Below, one piece after another: positions 42,569 through 52,502 of a DNA stretch of 64,000 nt; the stretch's first letter is position 1; every line of letters starts with the position of its first letter. Source of the DNA: Salinibacterium amurskyense (GTDB lineage Bacteria; Actinomycetota; Actinomycetes; Actinomycetales; Microbacteriaceae); NCBI RefSeq assembly GCF_002797685.1, contig NZ_PGFH01000001.1:1837987-1901986 (forward strand), written 5' to 3'. The translations under genes and the position numbers were made by a program. The notes beneath the pieces are model-generated. The model was given only the letters and a program-made list of their open reading frames with translations, did no database searches and was not told where the DNA came from.

Positions 42569-42603
42569 CACGAAAAAAGGACCGTCCAGATGGACGGTCC
42601 TTC
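42569..42603 (-). terminator. Terminator of tRNA-Pro, copy 2 of the duplicated element
   Basis: On the minus strand GGACCGTCCA-tc-TGGACGGTCC followed by seven bases of T-rich sequence, just downstream of tRNA-Pro. Nearly identical to 39909-39939, differing only in the A/G run. Confidence 0.85.
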
Positions 42604-42613
42604 TCTCGTATTG

Positions 42614-42687
<74 letters not shown>

Positions 42688-42763
42688 TGACAACTCGAAT
42701 AGCTTATCGTGAAATTTGGGTACCGATGTTCACATTGGGGTCAAAAGTGGCACAGAATCCGAA

Positions 42764-44293
42764 TCATTTCGAGCTGACCCCGTGCGCGGCGGCGAAGAAC
42801 TCGCGTTCGTGCTCCGTGGATGCCACGAAAGCGGTGAGCATCGCATCCCGAACCTGCGGGGTTGCGTCTGCCGCGAGCGCCGTCACTATCGTGATGGCTT
42901 TCTCTGTGGCATCCGTGAATGCCTCGTCGGCATAGGTGGTCAACCAGTCGGCGTAGGGGTGCTCGGGGTGCGCTAGCGGGTGCAGGCGGGATCCGACGTC
43001 GTGGTACACCCAGAAGCACGGCAGAAGGGCCGCAGCGAGCACCGCATAGTCACCGCGGGCGGCTGTCGCCAGCAGGTGGTTGAGGTACCCGGTAGTGGTC
43101 GCACTGGGCGAGGCAGCAAACACTTCGCCCTCGGGAGACCACGACTCGTGCAACTGCAGTTCCGTCACGATGCACCCCTCGGCACTTGAGGCCCAGAATG
43201 CTTGCTCTGCTGCGGTGGGTGCCAGTCGGGCAGCTTCGGCGAGCGCCCGCGCATAATCGCGCAGGTAGAGGGCATCCTGAGCCAGGTACCAGACGAAGTC
43301 GCCTCGGTCGAGAGAACCATCACCCAGTGCCCGCACGAAGTCACCTCCGTCGATCTCAGCCCGCACCGAGGCGATCTGCGCCCACCACTGCTCGCGCACC
43401 TCAGCAGCGGTCAGCGCCGTCTCTACGCCGCCGCGCTCCCACAACCCGGCAAAGTGACTAATCGGACCATGCCCGCCACCCACCTGCAACGCTGCACCGG
43501 CACGGATGCTCTCGCTCAACCACCGCTTCGACTCCCCCACAGCGGCGGCCCACTCACCGCCGGCCGCAATCCGGGTCGCGAGCGCACTCGACAGCGAACA
43601 GCCCGTTCCGTGGGTGTTGCTGGTCTCTATACGGATGCCGTCAAACTCAGTAACGACAGCAGCGTTCCCGGAACGAGCATCCACCAGCGCATCCGGAGCT
43701 TCGGCCCCGCTCAAGTGTCCACCCTTGGCCAATACGCGCACCCCGTACGAGGCAGAGACTCGCGCCGCCTGCTCCAGCACCTCGGGCCACGACTCAGCGG
43801 CGGGTTCCGCGGCGATGATCGCGAGTTCGGGGATGTTGGGAGTGACAAGGTCACACACCCGCACCAGGTCGCGCAGCGCCTGCTCGGCTTCGGCATCCAG
43901 CAGTCGGTCTCCGCTCGTGGCGACCATGACCGGGTCAAGCACAATCAACGGCGGGCGCACGGCCTCGAGCCACTTCCGCACAACCCCCACGACCTCAACG
44001 GTGCCGAGCATGCCGATCTTCACGGCATCTATCGCTATATCGTCGCTGAGCGCATCAAGCTGCTCGCGCAAGAACAAGGCGGGCGGCACATGCACTCCGC
44101 GCACCCCCTGCGTATTCTGAGCGGTCAACGCGGTAATCGCTGCCATCCCGTAGCCACCATTGGCTGCGATCGACTTCAAGTCGGCCTGGATCCCCGCACC
44201 GCCCGAGGGATCACTCCCGGCAATGCTCAGCACCCGAGGAACGCGCACCGCGCTACTGCTGCCGTTACCGTTTTCGCTCCGTGCCCCGCTCAC
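42764..44293 (-). CDS. thiD: ThiD-TenA fusion: hydroxymethylpyrimidine kinase/phosphate kinase plus aminopyrimidine aminohydrolase
   Basis: 509 residues from a GTG overlapping the thiE stop. ThiD part (about 1-265): G-S-D-P-S-G-G-A-G-I-Q-A-D near residue 26, D-P-V-M-V-A-T-S-G-D near 125, H-G-T-G-C-S-L-S-S near 225, all ribokinase-fold catalytic motifs. TenA part (about 290-509) with Y-L-A-Q-D-A-L-Y-L and the catalytic F-W-V-Y-H-D-V-G-S region. ThiD phosphorylates HMP to HMP-PP; TenA salvages degraded thiamin pyrimidine. Third gene of the thiM-thiE-thiD/tenA operon under a TPP riboswitch. Salvage operon: no thiC or thiG here. Confidence 0.92.
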   Translation of the reverse strand: MSGARSENGNGSSSAVRVPRVLSIAGSDPSGGAGIQADLKSIAANGGYGMAAITALTAQNTQGVRGVHVPPALFLREQLDALSDDIAIDAVKIGMLGTVEVVGVVRKWLEAVRPPLIVLDPVMVATSGDRLLDAEAEQALRDLVRVCDLVTPNIPELAIIAAEPAAESWPEVLEQAARVSASYGVRVLAKGGHLSGAEAPDALVDARSGNAAVVTEFDGIRIETSNTHGTGCSLSSALATRIAAGGEWAAAVGESKRWLSESIRAGAALQVGGGHGPISHFAGLWERGGVETALTAAEVREQWWAQIASVRAEIDGGDFVRALGDGSLDRGDFVWYLAQDALYLRDYARALAEAARLAPTAAEQAFWASSAEGCIVTELQLHESWSPEGEVFAASPSATTTGYLNHLLATAARGDYAVLAAALLPCFWVYHDVGSRLHPLAHPEHPYADWLTTYADEAFTDATEKAITIVTALAADATPQVRDAMLTAFVASTEHEREFFAAAHGVSSK

Positions 44294-45027
44294 GCGTCTT
44301 CTCCCTCGTCATCAGTAGCCACTACGCCAGCCCACGCTGCGGCGAGCGCCCGTGCCGCTTCTCGCGGATCGGCCGCGCCACAGATGGCAGACACGACCGC
44401 AGCACCGTCTGCACCGCCCGCCCGCAGCAGCGCGAGGTCATCCACGCCCACACCACCGATAGCGACGGCAGGTAGTGTGCTGAGCGCCATAAGCTCCGCC
44501 ATGCGTTCATGCCCCAGAGACTCCGGGGCGTCTTTCTTCGTGGTCGTGGGGTGCAGGGCGCCAATACCGACATAGTCGACACCGGCAGAGCCCACACTCG
44601 CTTCATACAATTGGTCTTCGGTCGCAGCACTGAGCCCCACGATCGCGTGCGGGCCCACAAGCGCCCGAACAGATCCCGAGGGCAGGTCTCCCTGCCCCAC
44701 GTGCACTCCAGCGACCTTCGCCCCCATCTCGCGCGCAGCGAGGTATACATCGACGCGGTCATTGACGAGCACGGGCACCTTGCGGGCAACCGCAGTGGAG
44801 ACGCGCAGCACCAGGTCGAGAAACTCTCGCGCCGGCATGTCCTTCTCGCGCAACTGCACGATGGTGACTCCCCCGGCGACCGCTTCGTAGACGAGATCGA
44901 CGAGGTCGTGGCCCGCAGCTTTCGCCTGCCCCGAGTCCGTCACCAAATACGTCGAGAGGTCGAAGCTCTCACGAAAACCAGTCACTGCTGCTGCATCCAT
45001 ACTCTTGCCTACGCCAGAACCGCTCAC
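44290..45027 (-). CDS. thiE: Thiamin phosphate synthase
   Basis: 245 residues from the GTG at 45027 that overlaps the thiM stop (GTGA); an ATG at 45000 is an alternative. TIM barrel with T-I-V-Q-L-R-E-K-D near residue 45, V-N-D-R-V-D-V near 80, H-V-G-Q-G-D-L and [10 protein letters not shown] phosphate loop. It couples HMP-PP and thiazole phosphate to thiamin phosphate. The stop overlaps the ThiD-TenA start, so the operon is translationally coupled throughout. Confidence 0.9.
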   Translation of the reverse strand: MSGSGVGKSMDAAAVTGFRESFDLSTYLVTDSGQAKAAGHDLVDLVYEAVAGGVTIVQLREKDMPAREFLDLVLRVSTAVARKVPVLVNDRVDVYLAAREMGAKVAGVHVGQGDLPSGSVRALVGPHAIVGLSAATEDQLYEASVGSAGVDYVGIGALHPTTTKKDAPESLGHERMAELMALSTLPAVAIGGVGVDDLALLRAGGADGAAVVSAICGAADPREAARALAAAWAGVVATDDEGEDA

Positions 45028-45833
45028 GCGATGACCGCCCGTTCTGCAATGTCGTCCACCGAGACTTCGCTCAGCGCGTCGAGGAGTGCGACCGCGAAGC
45101 TGCCCGGCAGCGCCGAACGTTCCGCCGCGAGGTCGGCCGCCACTGTGTACACGCTCGTCGCCGCCACAGCAGCGGTCAGCGCATCCGGCGTCACTGCAGC
45201 AAACGCCGCCATGATCGCGCCGAGAGCACAACCACCGCCCGTCACTTTGGTCAGCACCGGATGCCCGTTCGTGAGTCTTACGACACTCACGCCATCGGTC
45301 ACCACGTCAGTCGCTCCCGATACCGCAACGACGCCGCCAGTTACCCGCGCGAGCATCTGCGAAGCGGTGAGCGCAGCATCCACACTGCTTGTACTGTCGA
45401 CGCCTCGACCGCCCGTGCCCAGTTCGGCGAGCGCCAGAATCTCGGAGGCGTTACCCCGCACGATGGAGGGGCCGAGGTCACGCAGGCGATACGCCAGCGG
45501 AGTTCGCACGGGCAGAGCACCGATGGCGACTGGGTCGAGCACCCACGGCGTTCCGGCAGCGTTGGCTGCTGGCGCCGCTTCGAGGGCTGCAGCACGCTGT
45601 TCTTCACGGCAGGTACCGAGATTGATGAGTACTCCGGATGCCACCCCCGCGAACATGCCAGCTTCTTCCGGAATATCCACCATGGCCGGAGCCGCTCCGA
45701 CAGCGAGCAGAGCATTGGCGGTGAAGCCCACCACCACGCTATTGGTGATGCACTGCACGAGCGGCGACGTCGATCTCACCGCCTCGAGCGCATCTTGAGT
45801 GGCGGTCAGTAGGTTCGGTGGCGTACGCGACAT
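45024..45833 (-). CDS. thiM: Hydroxyethylthiazole kinase
   Basis: 269 residues from the ATG at 45833; a second ATG at 45842 directly abuts the riboswitch. Ribokinase-like fold: P-L-V-Q-C-I-T-N near residue 22, [19 protein letters not shown], and the G-G-G-C-A-L-G-A catalytic loop near 200. It phosphorylates the thiazole half for salvage. First gene after the TPP riboswitch; both downstream genes start inside its 3' end by chain of GTGA overlaps. Confidence 0.92.
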   Translation of the reverse strand: MSRTPPNLLTATQDALEAVRSTSPLVQCITNSVVVGFTANALLAVGAAPAMVDIPEEAGMFAGVASGVLINLGTCREEQRAAALEAAPAANAAGTPWVLDPVAIGALPVRTPLAYRLRDLGPSIVRGNASEILALAELGTGGRGVDSTSSVDAALTASQMLARVTGGVVAVSGATDVVTDGVSVVRLTNGHPVLTKVTGGGCALGAIMAAFAAVTPDALTAAVAATSVYTVAADLAAERSALPGSFAVALLDALSEVSVDDIAERAVIA

Positions 45834-45841
45834 GCACGACA

Positions 45842-45912
45842 TCCCTTCGCTAGTTCTAACTAGATCAGGTTCGACGGGTGTGTTCTCAGCCCCGCAGGGC
45901 ACCCCGTGTCAC
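45842..45912 (-). promoter_or_regulatory. TPP riboswitch (THI element)
   Basis: On the minus strand: ACACGGGGTGCC ... CTGAGA ... CCCGTCGAACCTGATC ... GCGAAGGGA. The CTGAGA and ACCTGATC-GTTA/GCG-AAGGGA cores are the invariant TPP-binding parts. It ends within nine bases of the thiM start, so GGGA is both part of the aptamer and the probable Shine-Dalgarno sequence, suggesting translational control. Confidence 0.93.
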
Positions 45913-46159
45913 AAGTTGTGCCTCCACGATAGCGGGTCACACGGATGCTCGGGCAGTGGTAATGCGCCCGCCGCAAGGCCCACTTCCTTCCGTCTTCCGC
46001 CCCGCTCTGAGCCCGTTTGAAGCAGACTCCACGCAATTGGGATTATTTTGCTGTCGGATGTCGTTGCACTGAGCGAGAATATAGACGACGACTGATTTGT
46101 GCGCCCTTTCGAACTCGGCTGCTGCTTCGTCCTACCGCTTGAGACACGACAGGATTTTC
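45913..46159. other. Spacer between riboswitch and MFS gene
   Basis: About 250 bases upstream of two divergent units. It must hold the thi promoter and the MFS promoter; a weak -10 candidate (TATAGA near 46082) is the only element I can point to. No gene seen. Confidence 0.4.
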
Positions 46160-47677
46160 ATGACTAGCACCGCGCCGATTACCGGCAGTATCCCCCTCGC
46201 CCCACCCGGAGCGGGCTCATCTGCGGGCGCCGTCGACAACAGCGGTCGCAATCGTCTTGTGATCGCGCTCATGCTCGCGGCAACCTTCGTGGTATTCCTC
46301 AATGAGACATCGCTTGTCGTTGCCATCCCCCGCATCATGGAAGACCTCAACATCGAGCCCAGCACGGCTCAGTGGTTGTCGACGTCGTTCATGCTCACGA
46401 TGGCGGTAGTGATTCCGATCACCGGATTCCTCATCCAACGCTTCACGACGCGCAGCATCTTCATCGCCGCGATGTCCCTTTTCACCGCCGGTACTCTGCT
46501 GGGAGCTATTGCGCCGACGTTCTTCATCCTCATTGTCGGACGAGTGATCCAGGCCTCCGGTACCGCGATCATGCTGCCGCTGCTCATGACCACCGTCATG
46601 ACTCTCGTGCCCCCGGCTACCCGCGGTAAGACGATGGGTAACGTGTCCATCGTCATGTCGATGGCTCCCGCCGTTGGCCCCACGGTCGCGGGCCTTGTAC
46701 TCGCGGTCTTTGACTGGCGCTGGGTCTTCATCGTCATGATCCCTATCTCGGTCACCGCGCTCATGCTCGGCATCACCAAGGTGCGCAACGTCACCGAGCC
46801 CCGCAAGGTCTCGATCGACGTGCTCTCGGTCATCCTCTCGGCCGTCGCCTTTGCCGGACTTATCTACGGTCTCTCGAGCCTCGGTGAATCAGCCAGCGGC
46901 GAAGTACTCATTGCCCCTGCGATCCCGATCATTGCGGGTGCAGTCAGCCTCGCGCTGTTCATCCTTCGCCAGCTGAAGCTCCAGATGACTGACAGCGCCC
47001 TCCTCGACCTTCGCACCTTCGCTGCTTCCGGCTTCGCGATTTCGATTGGTCTCATGATGGTCATGATGGCTGCCCTCTTCGGCACCATCATCCTGCTGCC
47101 GATGTTCACGCAAGACGTTCTCGGCCTCGAACCCATCCAGAGCGGACTCCTTGTGCTGCCCGGCAGCCTCATCATGGGCCTTCTCGGGCCGATTGTGGGT
47201 CGACTGTACGACAAGGTCGGACCGCGCCCGCTCATGATCCCTGGCGCCATCGTCGTCAGCGCGTCACTCTGGAGCTTCACGATGCTCTCCGAGAACAGTT
47301 CAGCGCTCATGGTTGTCGCGATTCACGTGCCCATGAGCATCGGGCTCGCCTTCATGTTCACACCGCTGTTTACCTCGGCACTCGGAACGCTCAAGCCGCA
47401 CCTGTACTCGCACGGCAGCGCCACCATCGGCACTGTGCAGCAGCTCGCTGGAGCCGCCGGCACCGCGCTGTTCATTGCACTGCTCACGGTGCAGTCCGTC
47501 GCGCTTGCCGCGGAAGGAGCCCCCGATACGGAGGCTCTCGCCGCCGGCGTTCGTCTCGCGTTCATGGCGGGTGGCATCATCTCGCTGTTCGCGATCGTCG
47601 CCACGTTCTTCGTCAAGCGCAACGACGCCGAGGTCGACTCCGATGCCGACGCTAACGCAGCACCGGTCGGCCACTAA
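46160..47677 (+). CDS. MFS multidrug exporter (DHA2/EmrB type)
   Basis: 505 residues from the ATG at 46160. Fourteen hydrophobic segments; helix 1 ends F-L-N-E-T-S-L-V-V-A-I-P-R, an acidic residue in the position typical of the lincomycin/EmrB-like exporters, followed by W-L-S-T-S-F-M-L and T-G-F-L-I-Q-R-F-T-T-R motif A. The N-terminus is a ~30-residue polar tail, the C-terminus Asp-rich. Proton-driven efflux is expected; substrate unknown. Its sequence differs strongly from the 40-kb MFS gene. A shared hairpin terminator follows. Confidence 0.88.
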   Translation: MTSTAPITGSIPLAPPGAGSSAGAVDNSGRNRLVIALMLAATFVVFLNETSLVVAIPRIMEDLNIEPSTAQWLSTSFMLTMAVVIPITGFLIQRFTTRSIFIAAMSLFTAGTLLGAIAPTFFILIVGRVIQASGTAIMLPLLMTTVMTLVPPATRGKTMGNVSIVMSMAPAVGPTVAGLVLAVFDWRWVFIVMIPISVTALMLGITKVRNVTEPRKVSIDVLSVILSAVAFAGLIYGLSSLGESASGEVLIAPAIPIIAGAVSLALFILRQLKLQMTDSALLDLRTFAASGFAISIGLMMVMMAALFGTIILLPMFTQDVLGLEPIQSGLLVLPGSLIMGLLGPIVGRLYDKVGPRPLMIPGAIVVSASLWSFTMLSENSSALMVVAIHVPMSIGLAFMFTPLFTSALGTLKPHLYSHGSATIGTVQQLAGAAGTALFIALLTVQSVALAAEGAPDTEALAAGVRLAFMAGGIISLFAIVATFFVKRNDAEVDSDADANAAPVGH

Positions 47678-47745
47678 CGCTGGAGTGTGAACGGGTGCCC
47701 ACCGGCATCCGTTCCCACCGCGCCAATCGGCAAACGCAGCACGCC

Positions 47746-47785
47746 AAACGGCGAGTCACTCTCCTAGGAGAATGACTCGCCGTTT
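47746..47785. terminator. Bidirectional terminator between MFS and der
   Basis: Perfect 13-base stem AAACGGCGAGTCA (47746-47758) with its complement at 47773-47785 around a 14-base loop. T-runs flank it on both strands, so it can end the plus-strand MFS and the minus-strand der transcripts. Confidence 0.85.
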
Positions 47786-47818
47786 AGTCGTTAAGCCGAA
47801 GCCGGTGGTCTCGAGAAC

Positions 47819-49339
47819 CTACTTGCGCTTGCGCTTCTCACGCACACGCATGTTGACCTGGATGGGGCTGCCATCGAAGCCGAAGATCTCACGCAGTCGA
47901 CGCGTAATGAATCGACGGTACTGCGGGTCCAAGAATCCGGTCGTGAAAAGCACGAACGTTGGCGGGCGGCTCGATGCCTGCGTACCAAAGAGGATGCGCG
48001 GCTGCTTGCCACCACGAAGCGGGTGAGGGTGCTCCTGCGTAAGTTCAGCAAGAAGCGCGTTGAACTTACCGGTCGGAATGCGGGTGTCCCACGACTCCAA
48101 CGCCAGTTCGAGAGCCGGAACCAGCTTCTCCATGTGACGACCGGTCTTAGCCGAGATGTTCACGCGAGGAGCCCAGGCAACGTGGCCGAGGTCCTTGTCG
48201 ATCTCACGCTCGAGCAGGTCGCGACGTTCGTCGTCGAGAAGGTCCCACTTGTTGAAGGCCAGAACGAGCGCCCGGCCCGATTCGAGCACGAGGTCAACGA
48301 TCTTGAGGTCTTGAACGCTGAGCGGCTGGCTCACGTCGAAGATGACGACGGCAACTTCAGCCTTTTCCAGCGCGGCACTCGTGCGCAGCGTGGCGTAGAA
48401 GTCTGCACCCTGGGCGAGAGCAACACGGCGACGGATGCCGGCGGTGTCAACGAAGCGCCAGAACTTTCCGCCGAGCTCGATTTGCTCGTCGACGGGGTCG
48501 CGAGTCGTGCCGGCGAGGTCGTTGACAACAACGCGCTCTTCGCCAGCAGTCTTGTTCAGCAGGCTCGACTTGCCCACGTTCGGGCGACCGAGGATAGCAA
48601 CGCGGCGCGGGCCACCCACTTCTTCCTTAGCCACAGTCGAGATCTCCGGAAGAACCGTGAGCACGTGGTCGAGAAGGTCAGCAACACCACGGCCGTGAAC
48701 GGCAGACGACGGCCACGGCTGACCGAGGCCGAGGCTCCAGAGCGCTGCGGCATCCGATTCCTGATGAACGTCGTCAACCTTGTTGGCGACCAAAATAACG
48801 GGCTTCTTGGTGGCTCGAAGCATGCGCACGACGTGCTCGTCGGTCGAGGTGGGGCCAACCGTGGCATCCACCACAAAGAGCACAGCGTCGGCGAGGTCGA
48901 TAGCGATCTCAGCCTGCGCGGCAACCGAAGCGTCGATTCCCTTAGCATCAGGTTCCCAGCCGCCGGTGTCGACGATCGTGAAGTGACGGTTGTTCCACTC
49001 GGCCTTGTAGTTCACACGGTCGCGAGTAACACCGGGGGTGTCCTCTACAACAGCCTCACGACGGCCAATGATGCGATTGACGAGAGCCGACTTGCCGACG
49101 TTCGGGCGACCAACGATCGCGAGAACGGGCAGAGCGGGAAGGTAGTAGACGGCGTCCGGGTCATCGGATGCTGATTCCAGAACCTGAATGTCGTCGTCGT
49201 CGAGGTCGTAGTCGCTCAATCCCGCACGAAGAGCTGAGGTGCGCTGGGCGGCCTCTTCTTCGTTCATGCCGGAGAGTCGCTCGACGAGATCCGGATTCAG
49301 TTCGGGAAAGTCGTCGTCGGCGGGCGAATGATCGGCCAT
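47819..49339 (-). CDS. der: Der (EngA), two-domain ribosome assembly GTPase
   Basis: 506 residues. An acidic ~65-residue N-terminal extension is followed by GTPase 1 (G-R-P-N-V-G-K-S at 77-84, D-T-P-G-V-T-R, N-K-V-D) and GTPase 2 ([23 protein letters not shown]), then a KH-like domain with a basic R-E-K-R-K-R-K end. Der acts in 50S subunit maturation. The Asp/Glu-rich extension is typical in actinobacteria. Preceded by cmk with a 14-base gap; both minus strand. Confidence 0.95.
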   Translation of the reverse strand: MADHSPADDDFPELNPDLVERLSGMNEEEAAQRTSALRAGLSDYDLDDDDIQVLESASDDPDAVYYLPALPVLAIVGRPNVGKSALVNRIIGRREAVVEDTPGVTRDRVNYKAEWNNRHFTIVDTGGWEPDAKGIDASVAAQAEIAIDLADAVLFVVDATVGPTSTDEHVVRMLRATKKPVILVANKVDDVHQESDAAALWSLGLGQPWPSSAVHGRGVADLLDHVLTVLPEISTVAKEEVGGPRRVAILGRPNVGKSSLLNKTAGEERVVVNDLAGTTRDPVDEQIELGGKFWRFVDTAGIRRRVALAQGADFYATLRTSAALEKAEVAVVIFDVSQPLSVQDLKIVDLVLESGRALVLAFNKWDLLDDERRDLLEREIDKDLGHVAWAPRVNISAKTGRHMEKLVPALELALESWDTRIPTGKFNALLAELTQEHPHPLRGGKQPRILFGTQASSRPPTFVLFTTGFLDPQYRRFITRRLREIFGFDGSPIQVNMRVREKRKRK

Positions 49340-49353
49340 GGGTAGTCCTTTGT

Positions 49354-50028
49354 TTACATGCTGGAGCGAACGAAACTCGCGACGGCCGTCACGGTTTGAT
49401 CGAAGTCAAGATTGGTGGAGTCAATGGTGATGACTCCATCGGCGGCGTTCATGAAGTCCACGACTTTGGAGTCCTGCGCATCTCGATAACTGAGTTGTTG
49501 CGCCGTTGTCGCGCTCGATTCTCCGGAGAGTTCGGCCGCACGCCTTTCCATCCTAGCTTCTTCACTGGCTGTGAGCAGAATTCGCGCCTGAGCATCCGGT
49601 GCGACCACCGTGGTGATGTCACGGCCTTCCACCACAATTCCGGGTTTGTCGCTGCCAGCGATGATGCTGCGGAACAGGTTCACCATGTACTCCCGCACTT
49701 CGGGAACCCGGGCGATGTTCGACACAACGCCCGTGATGCGAGGTTCGCGGATGTCGTTGGTCACGATCTCCGAGTCGACCTTCACAAAGTAGTTGTCGGG
49801 ATCGATACCGATGGAGTACTCGAACCGCGGGAGCGTCTCGATCACGTCGCCGGGCCCGAGGGTGTCCACACCGCGCTCGAGGCAGTGCAGCGCGAAACCA
49901 CGGTAGGCAGCTCCCGTGTCGAGGTAATCGAAGCCGAGTTCGCGAGCGGTCGCCTTCGAGACACTCGACTTTCCGCTGCCGGCCGGGCCATCGACGGCCA
50001 CAACAACAAACGACGGGTTCTTATTCAC
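49354..50028 (-). CDS. cmk: Cytidylate kinase
   Basis: 224 residues from a GTG overlapping the tyrA stop (GTGA). P-loop [11 protein letters not shown] near residue 13, CMP-binding region D-T-G-A-A-Y-R-G and the later E-G-R-D-I-T-T motif. Phosphorylates CMP and dCMP with ATP. Middle of the minus-strand run tyrA-cmk-der, where GTGA couplings suggest one transcript. In many actinobacteria cmk and der are fused; here they stay separate. Confidence 0.93.
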   Translation of the reverse strand: MNKNPSFVVVAVDGPAGSGKSSVSKATARELGFDYLDTGAAYRGFALHCLERGVDTLGPGDVIETLPRFEYSIGIDPDNYFVKVDSEIVTNDIREPRITGVVSNIARVPEVREYMVNLFRSIIAGSDKPGIVVEGRDITTVVAPDAQARILLTASEEARMERRAAELSGESSATTAQQLSYRDAQDSKVVDFMNAADGVITIDSTNLDFDQTVTAVASFVRSSM

Positions 50029-51107
50029 GCGAAAGTCTCTGCAATCTTCCAACCGCGAGCTTCGAGCTCGCTCAACAATGTGGCTTCTTTTTCGGGCAAC
50101 ACCGAGATTTCGGCGAGGCCGAACTGGGCACCCGGTGAATGCTCCAGGCGCAAGTCTTCCATGTTCACATTCGCTTCGCCGATTTCGGTGAGCAGTCGTG
50201 CGAGCTGACCCGGCTTGTCATCGATGATCACGACGAGGCGACTGAACTGCTTGCTGGTTCCGTGCTTGCCCGGGATGCGGGCCACCCCGTCGTTGCCACC
50301 GGCGAGAACTTCGGCCAGGGCGCGGCGCGAGCCCGGAGCATCCGGATTCTCCAGCGCTTCGATAGCGACAGCAAGCTCGGCTTGAAACTCGCGAAGAACA
50401 GAAGCTACGGGGCCAGCGTTGGCACCCAAGATTTGAACCCACAGTTCCGGCGCGCTCGACGCAATGCGGGTGGTGTCGCGCAGCCCTTGGCCGGCAAGGC
50501 CAACAGCGGCATCGGATGCTCCCGCCAACCGGTGCGCGAGCAAACTCGCCACCACTTGGGGAACATGCGAAATCAGGGCAACCGCGTCGTCGTGCTCGGA
50601 GGCCGACATCGTCACGGGGATAGCGCCCAGTTCAATAACAACGTCTTCGATTGCGCGGCGGCGGAAGGGCTCTCCGCGACCAATCACCCACGGGCGACCG
50701 ATGAAGAGGTCGGCGCGAGCCGAGATGGCTCCCCCGCGTTCGCGTCCGGCGAGCGGATGCGAGCCCACGTAGCGATCGAGGTCGGCACCCAGCGCGATGA
50801 GTTCGTCGATCACGCCGACCTTCACACTCGCGACATCCGTCACGGTTGCCTGCGGCCACGCCATGAGTTCGCGCGCGACGACCTCCGCCGTAACATCCGG
50901 CGGAACCGCCACGATCACGAGCGACGGCTTGTCATCAGCTTGCGGCGCGCGACCGGCACCGTAGTCAATCGCGAGCGTCGCTGTGGTGCGCGACGCGTCG
51001 TGCAAGATCACGTCAACGCCCTTGGCCCGCAGGCCGTGACCGATGCTGGCACCAAGCAATCCCGCACCAACGATGCGAACTTGCCCAGTGATGCGGCCTA
51101 GATTCAC
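50025..51107 (-). CDS. tyrA: Prephenate dehydrogenase with C-terminal ACT domain
   Basis: 360 residues from a GTG overlapping the rluB stop. Rossmann [10 protein letters not shown] at the N-terminus, the prephenate-binding [11 protein letters not shown] near residue 115, and H-V-P-Q-V-V-A-S. The ACT domain (about 285-360) begins [14 protein letters not shown] and would bind tyrosine for feedback control. NAD-linked oxidation of prephenate to hydroxyphenylpyruvate for tyrosine. Confidence 0.92.
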   Translation of the reverse strand: MNLGRITGQVRIVGAGLLGASIGHGLRAKGVDVILHDASRTTATLAIDYGAGRAPQADDKPSLVIVAVPPDVTAEVVARELMAWPQATVTDVASVKVGVIDELIALGADLDRYVGSHPLAGRERGGAISARADLFIGRPWVIGRGEPFRRRAIEDVVIELGAIPVTMSASEHDDAVALISHVPQVVASLLAHRLAGASDAAVGLAGQGLRDTTRIASSAPELWVQILGANAGPVASVLREFQAELAVAIEALENPDAPGSRRALAEVLAGGNDGVARIPGKHGTSKQFSRLVVIIDDKPGQLARLLTEIGEANVNMEDLRLEHSPGAQFGLAEISVLPEKEATLLSELEARGWKIAETFA

Positions 51108-51877
51108 GAGCGCTCCTCGGCGTCACGGGCGATCGTCAAGACCGCACCCAGCTCCACCTTGGTGAGATTGCGGGTCTTGCCCACGCCGAGGCTGCCGAGG
51201 TTGAGCGGCCCAAACTGGCGACGAACGAGCTCGAGCACCGGGTGACCAGCAGCCTCCATCATGCGGCGAACGATGCGGTTACGCCCCGAGTGAAGCGTGA
51301 GCTCCACCATGGACTCGTCGTTGACGGCGCGACCGATAACGCGAGCCTTGTCGGCAGCGATCGGGCCGTCTTCAAGCTCAATGCCTTTGGTCAGCTGCGA
51401 GACGGTCTGCGCGCTCACGATGCCCTCAACCTTGGCGATGTACGTCTTGGTGACACCGAACGAGGGGTGCGCCAGAACGTGCGCGAGTTCGCCATCGTTC
51501 GTGAGCACGATCAGTCCGGAGGTCTGCACGTCGAGACGGCCGACGTTGAACAGTCGCTCGTCGTAGTTACCGGTGAACTGCTGCAGGTCGGGGCGACCAC
51601 TCTCATCCGCCATCGAGCTCACAACGCCCACTGGCTTGTTGAGCATGACGTAGCGCTTGGTCGTGTCGAGCTGAATGGCCGAGCCATCCACCGTCACCCG
51701 GTCGGTCGGCTTAACGCGGCGACCGGCTTCTTCAACGACCTTGCCGTTGACCGCAACGCGGCCCTGGTAGATCAAATCTTCTGACACACGGCGGGAGGCG
51801 ACTCCGGCTGCGGCCATTACTTTTTGAAGGCGTTCGCCCTCGGGGTGACTGGCGCCTGCGCCATTAGCGTTGTTCAT
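51104..51877 (-). CDS. rluB: 23S rRNA pseudouridine synthase RluB
   Basis: 257 residues from the ATG at 51877, inside the end of scpB. S4 domain (R-L-Q-K-V-M-A-A-A-G-V-A-S-R-R) then the RsuA/RluB catalytic core: Y-V-M-L-N-K-P-V-G-V, G-R-L-D-V-Q-T-S-G-L-I-V-L-T-N-D with the catalytic Asp, and H-S-G-R-N-R-I-V-R-R-M-M-E-A. Makes pseudouridine in helix 69 to 93 regions of 23S rRNA by family analogy. Overlaps scpB by 14 bases. Confidence 0.92.
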   Translation of the reverse strand: MNNANGAGASHPEGERLQKVMAAAGVASRRVSEDLIYQGRVAVNGKVVEEAGRRVKPTDRVTVDGSAIQLDTTKRYVMLNKPVGVVSSMADESGRPDLQQFTGNYDERLFNVGRLDVQTSGLIVLTNDGELAHVLAHPSFGVTKTYIAKVEGIVSAQTVSQLTKGIELEDGPIAADKARVIGRAVNDESMVELTLHSGRNRIVRRMMEAAGHPVLELVRRQFGPLNLGSLGVGKTRNLTKVELGAVLTIARDAEERS

Positions 51878-52502
51878 CAAAACCGTCCGAACCATCAGAT
51901 AAAAGTGGCGAGATGGGAGGCAATTCGGCAATGGAGTTGATCCCCAATTGCACGAGCATGAGCTCCGTTGTTTCGTAATGGATGGCGCCCGTCTCGTTGT
52001 CGGTAAACGCCTCCGTAATAAGTCCTCGGCTCAGCAGTGTACGCACTACTGAGTCAACATTCACGGCGCGCACGGCGGCGATCGCCCCGCGACTGATCGG
52101 TTGCTTATACGCAATCACGGCAAGAGTCTCCAATGCGGCCTGACTCAAGCGTGAAGGATTCTGTGTATAAACGAAATCGCGCACCGCGGCGTCGTAGTCG
52201 GCGCGCACGTAAATACGCCAGCCGCCGCCCACTTCCCGCAGCTCAAAACCACGACGCGGACCCTCGCCTTCGCCATCGAAATCAGCCCGCAGCGCGGTGA
52301 TCGTCTTACGGATCTCGGCGACAGGAGCGTTCAGTGCAGTCGCAAGACTCACGATGCTCTGTGGCTGATCGGCCACCATGAAGATCGCTTCAAGCCCGCG
52401 AGCGAGGTCGACAACGGGGCCGGCAGCGAGTTCTTCCGCGGTCGGTTCGGTGTCGGGCTGCTCGGTGGGCAGGTTTTCGGTCCTCGCGGTGTCAGTTTCC
52501 AT
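51864..52502 (-). CDS. scpB: Segregation and condensation protein B
   Basis: 212 residues. Acidic N-terminal tail, then two winged-helix units: A-I-F-M-V-A-D-Q-P, S-L-A-T-A-L, and Q-A-A-L-E-T-L-A-V-I-A-Y-K-Q-P-I-S-R-G, V-D-S-V-V-R-T-L-L-S-R-G-L-I-T-E. ScpB dimerises and binds ScpA and SMC for chromosome compaction. Overlaps scpA by eleven bases and rluB by fourteen. Confidence 0.93.
   Translation of the reverse strand: METDTARTENLPTEQPDTEPTAEELAAGPVVDLARGLEAIFMVADQPQSIVSLATALNAPVAEIRKTITALRADFDGEGEGPRRGFELREVGGGWRIYVRADYDAAVRDFVYTQNPSRLSQAALETLAVIAYKQPISRGAIAAVRAVNVDSVVRTLLSRGLITEAFTDNETGAIHYETTELMLVQLGINSIAELPPISPLLSDGSDGFDEQR

Noticed and set aside
43202..44575. 457-codon frame opposite thiD/tenA and thiE
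   Set aside because: Antisense shadow with Arg/Ser/Pro excess; the thi genes explain the region.
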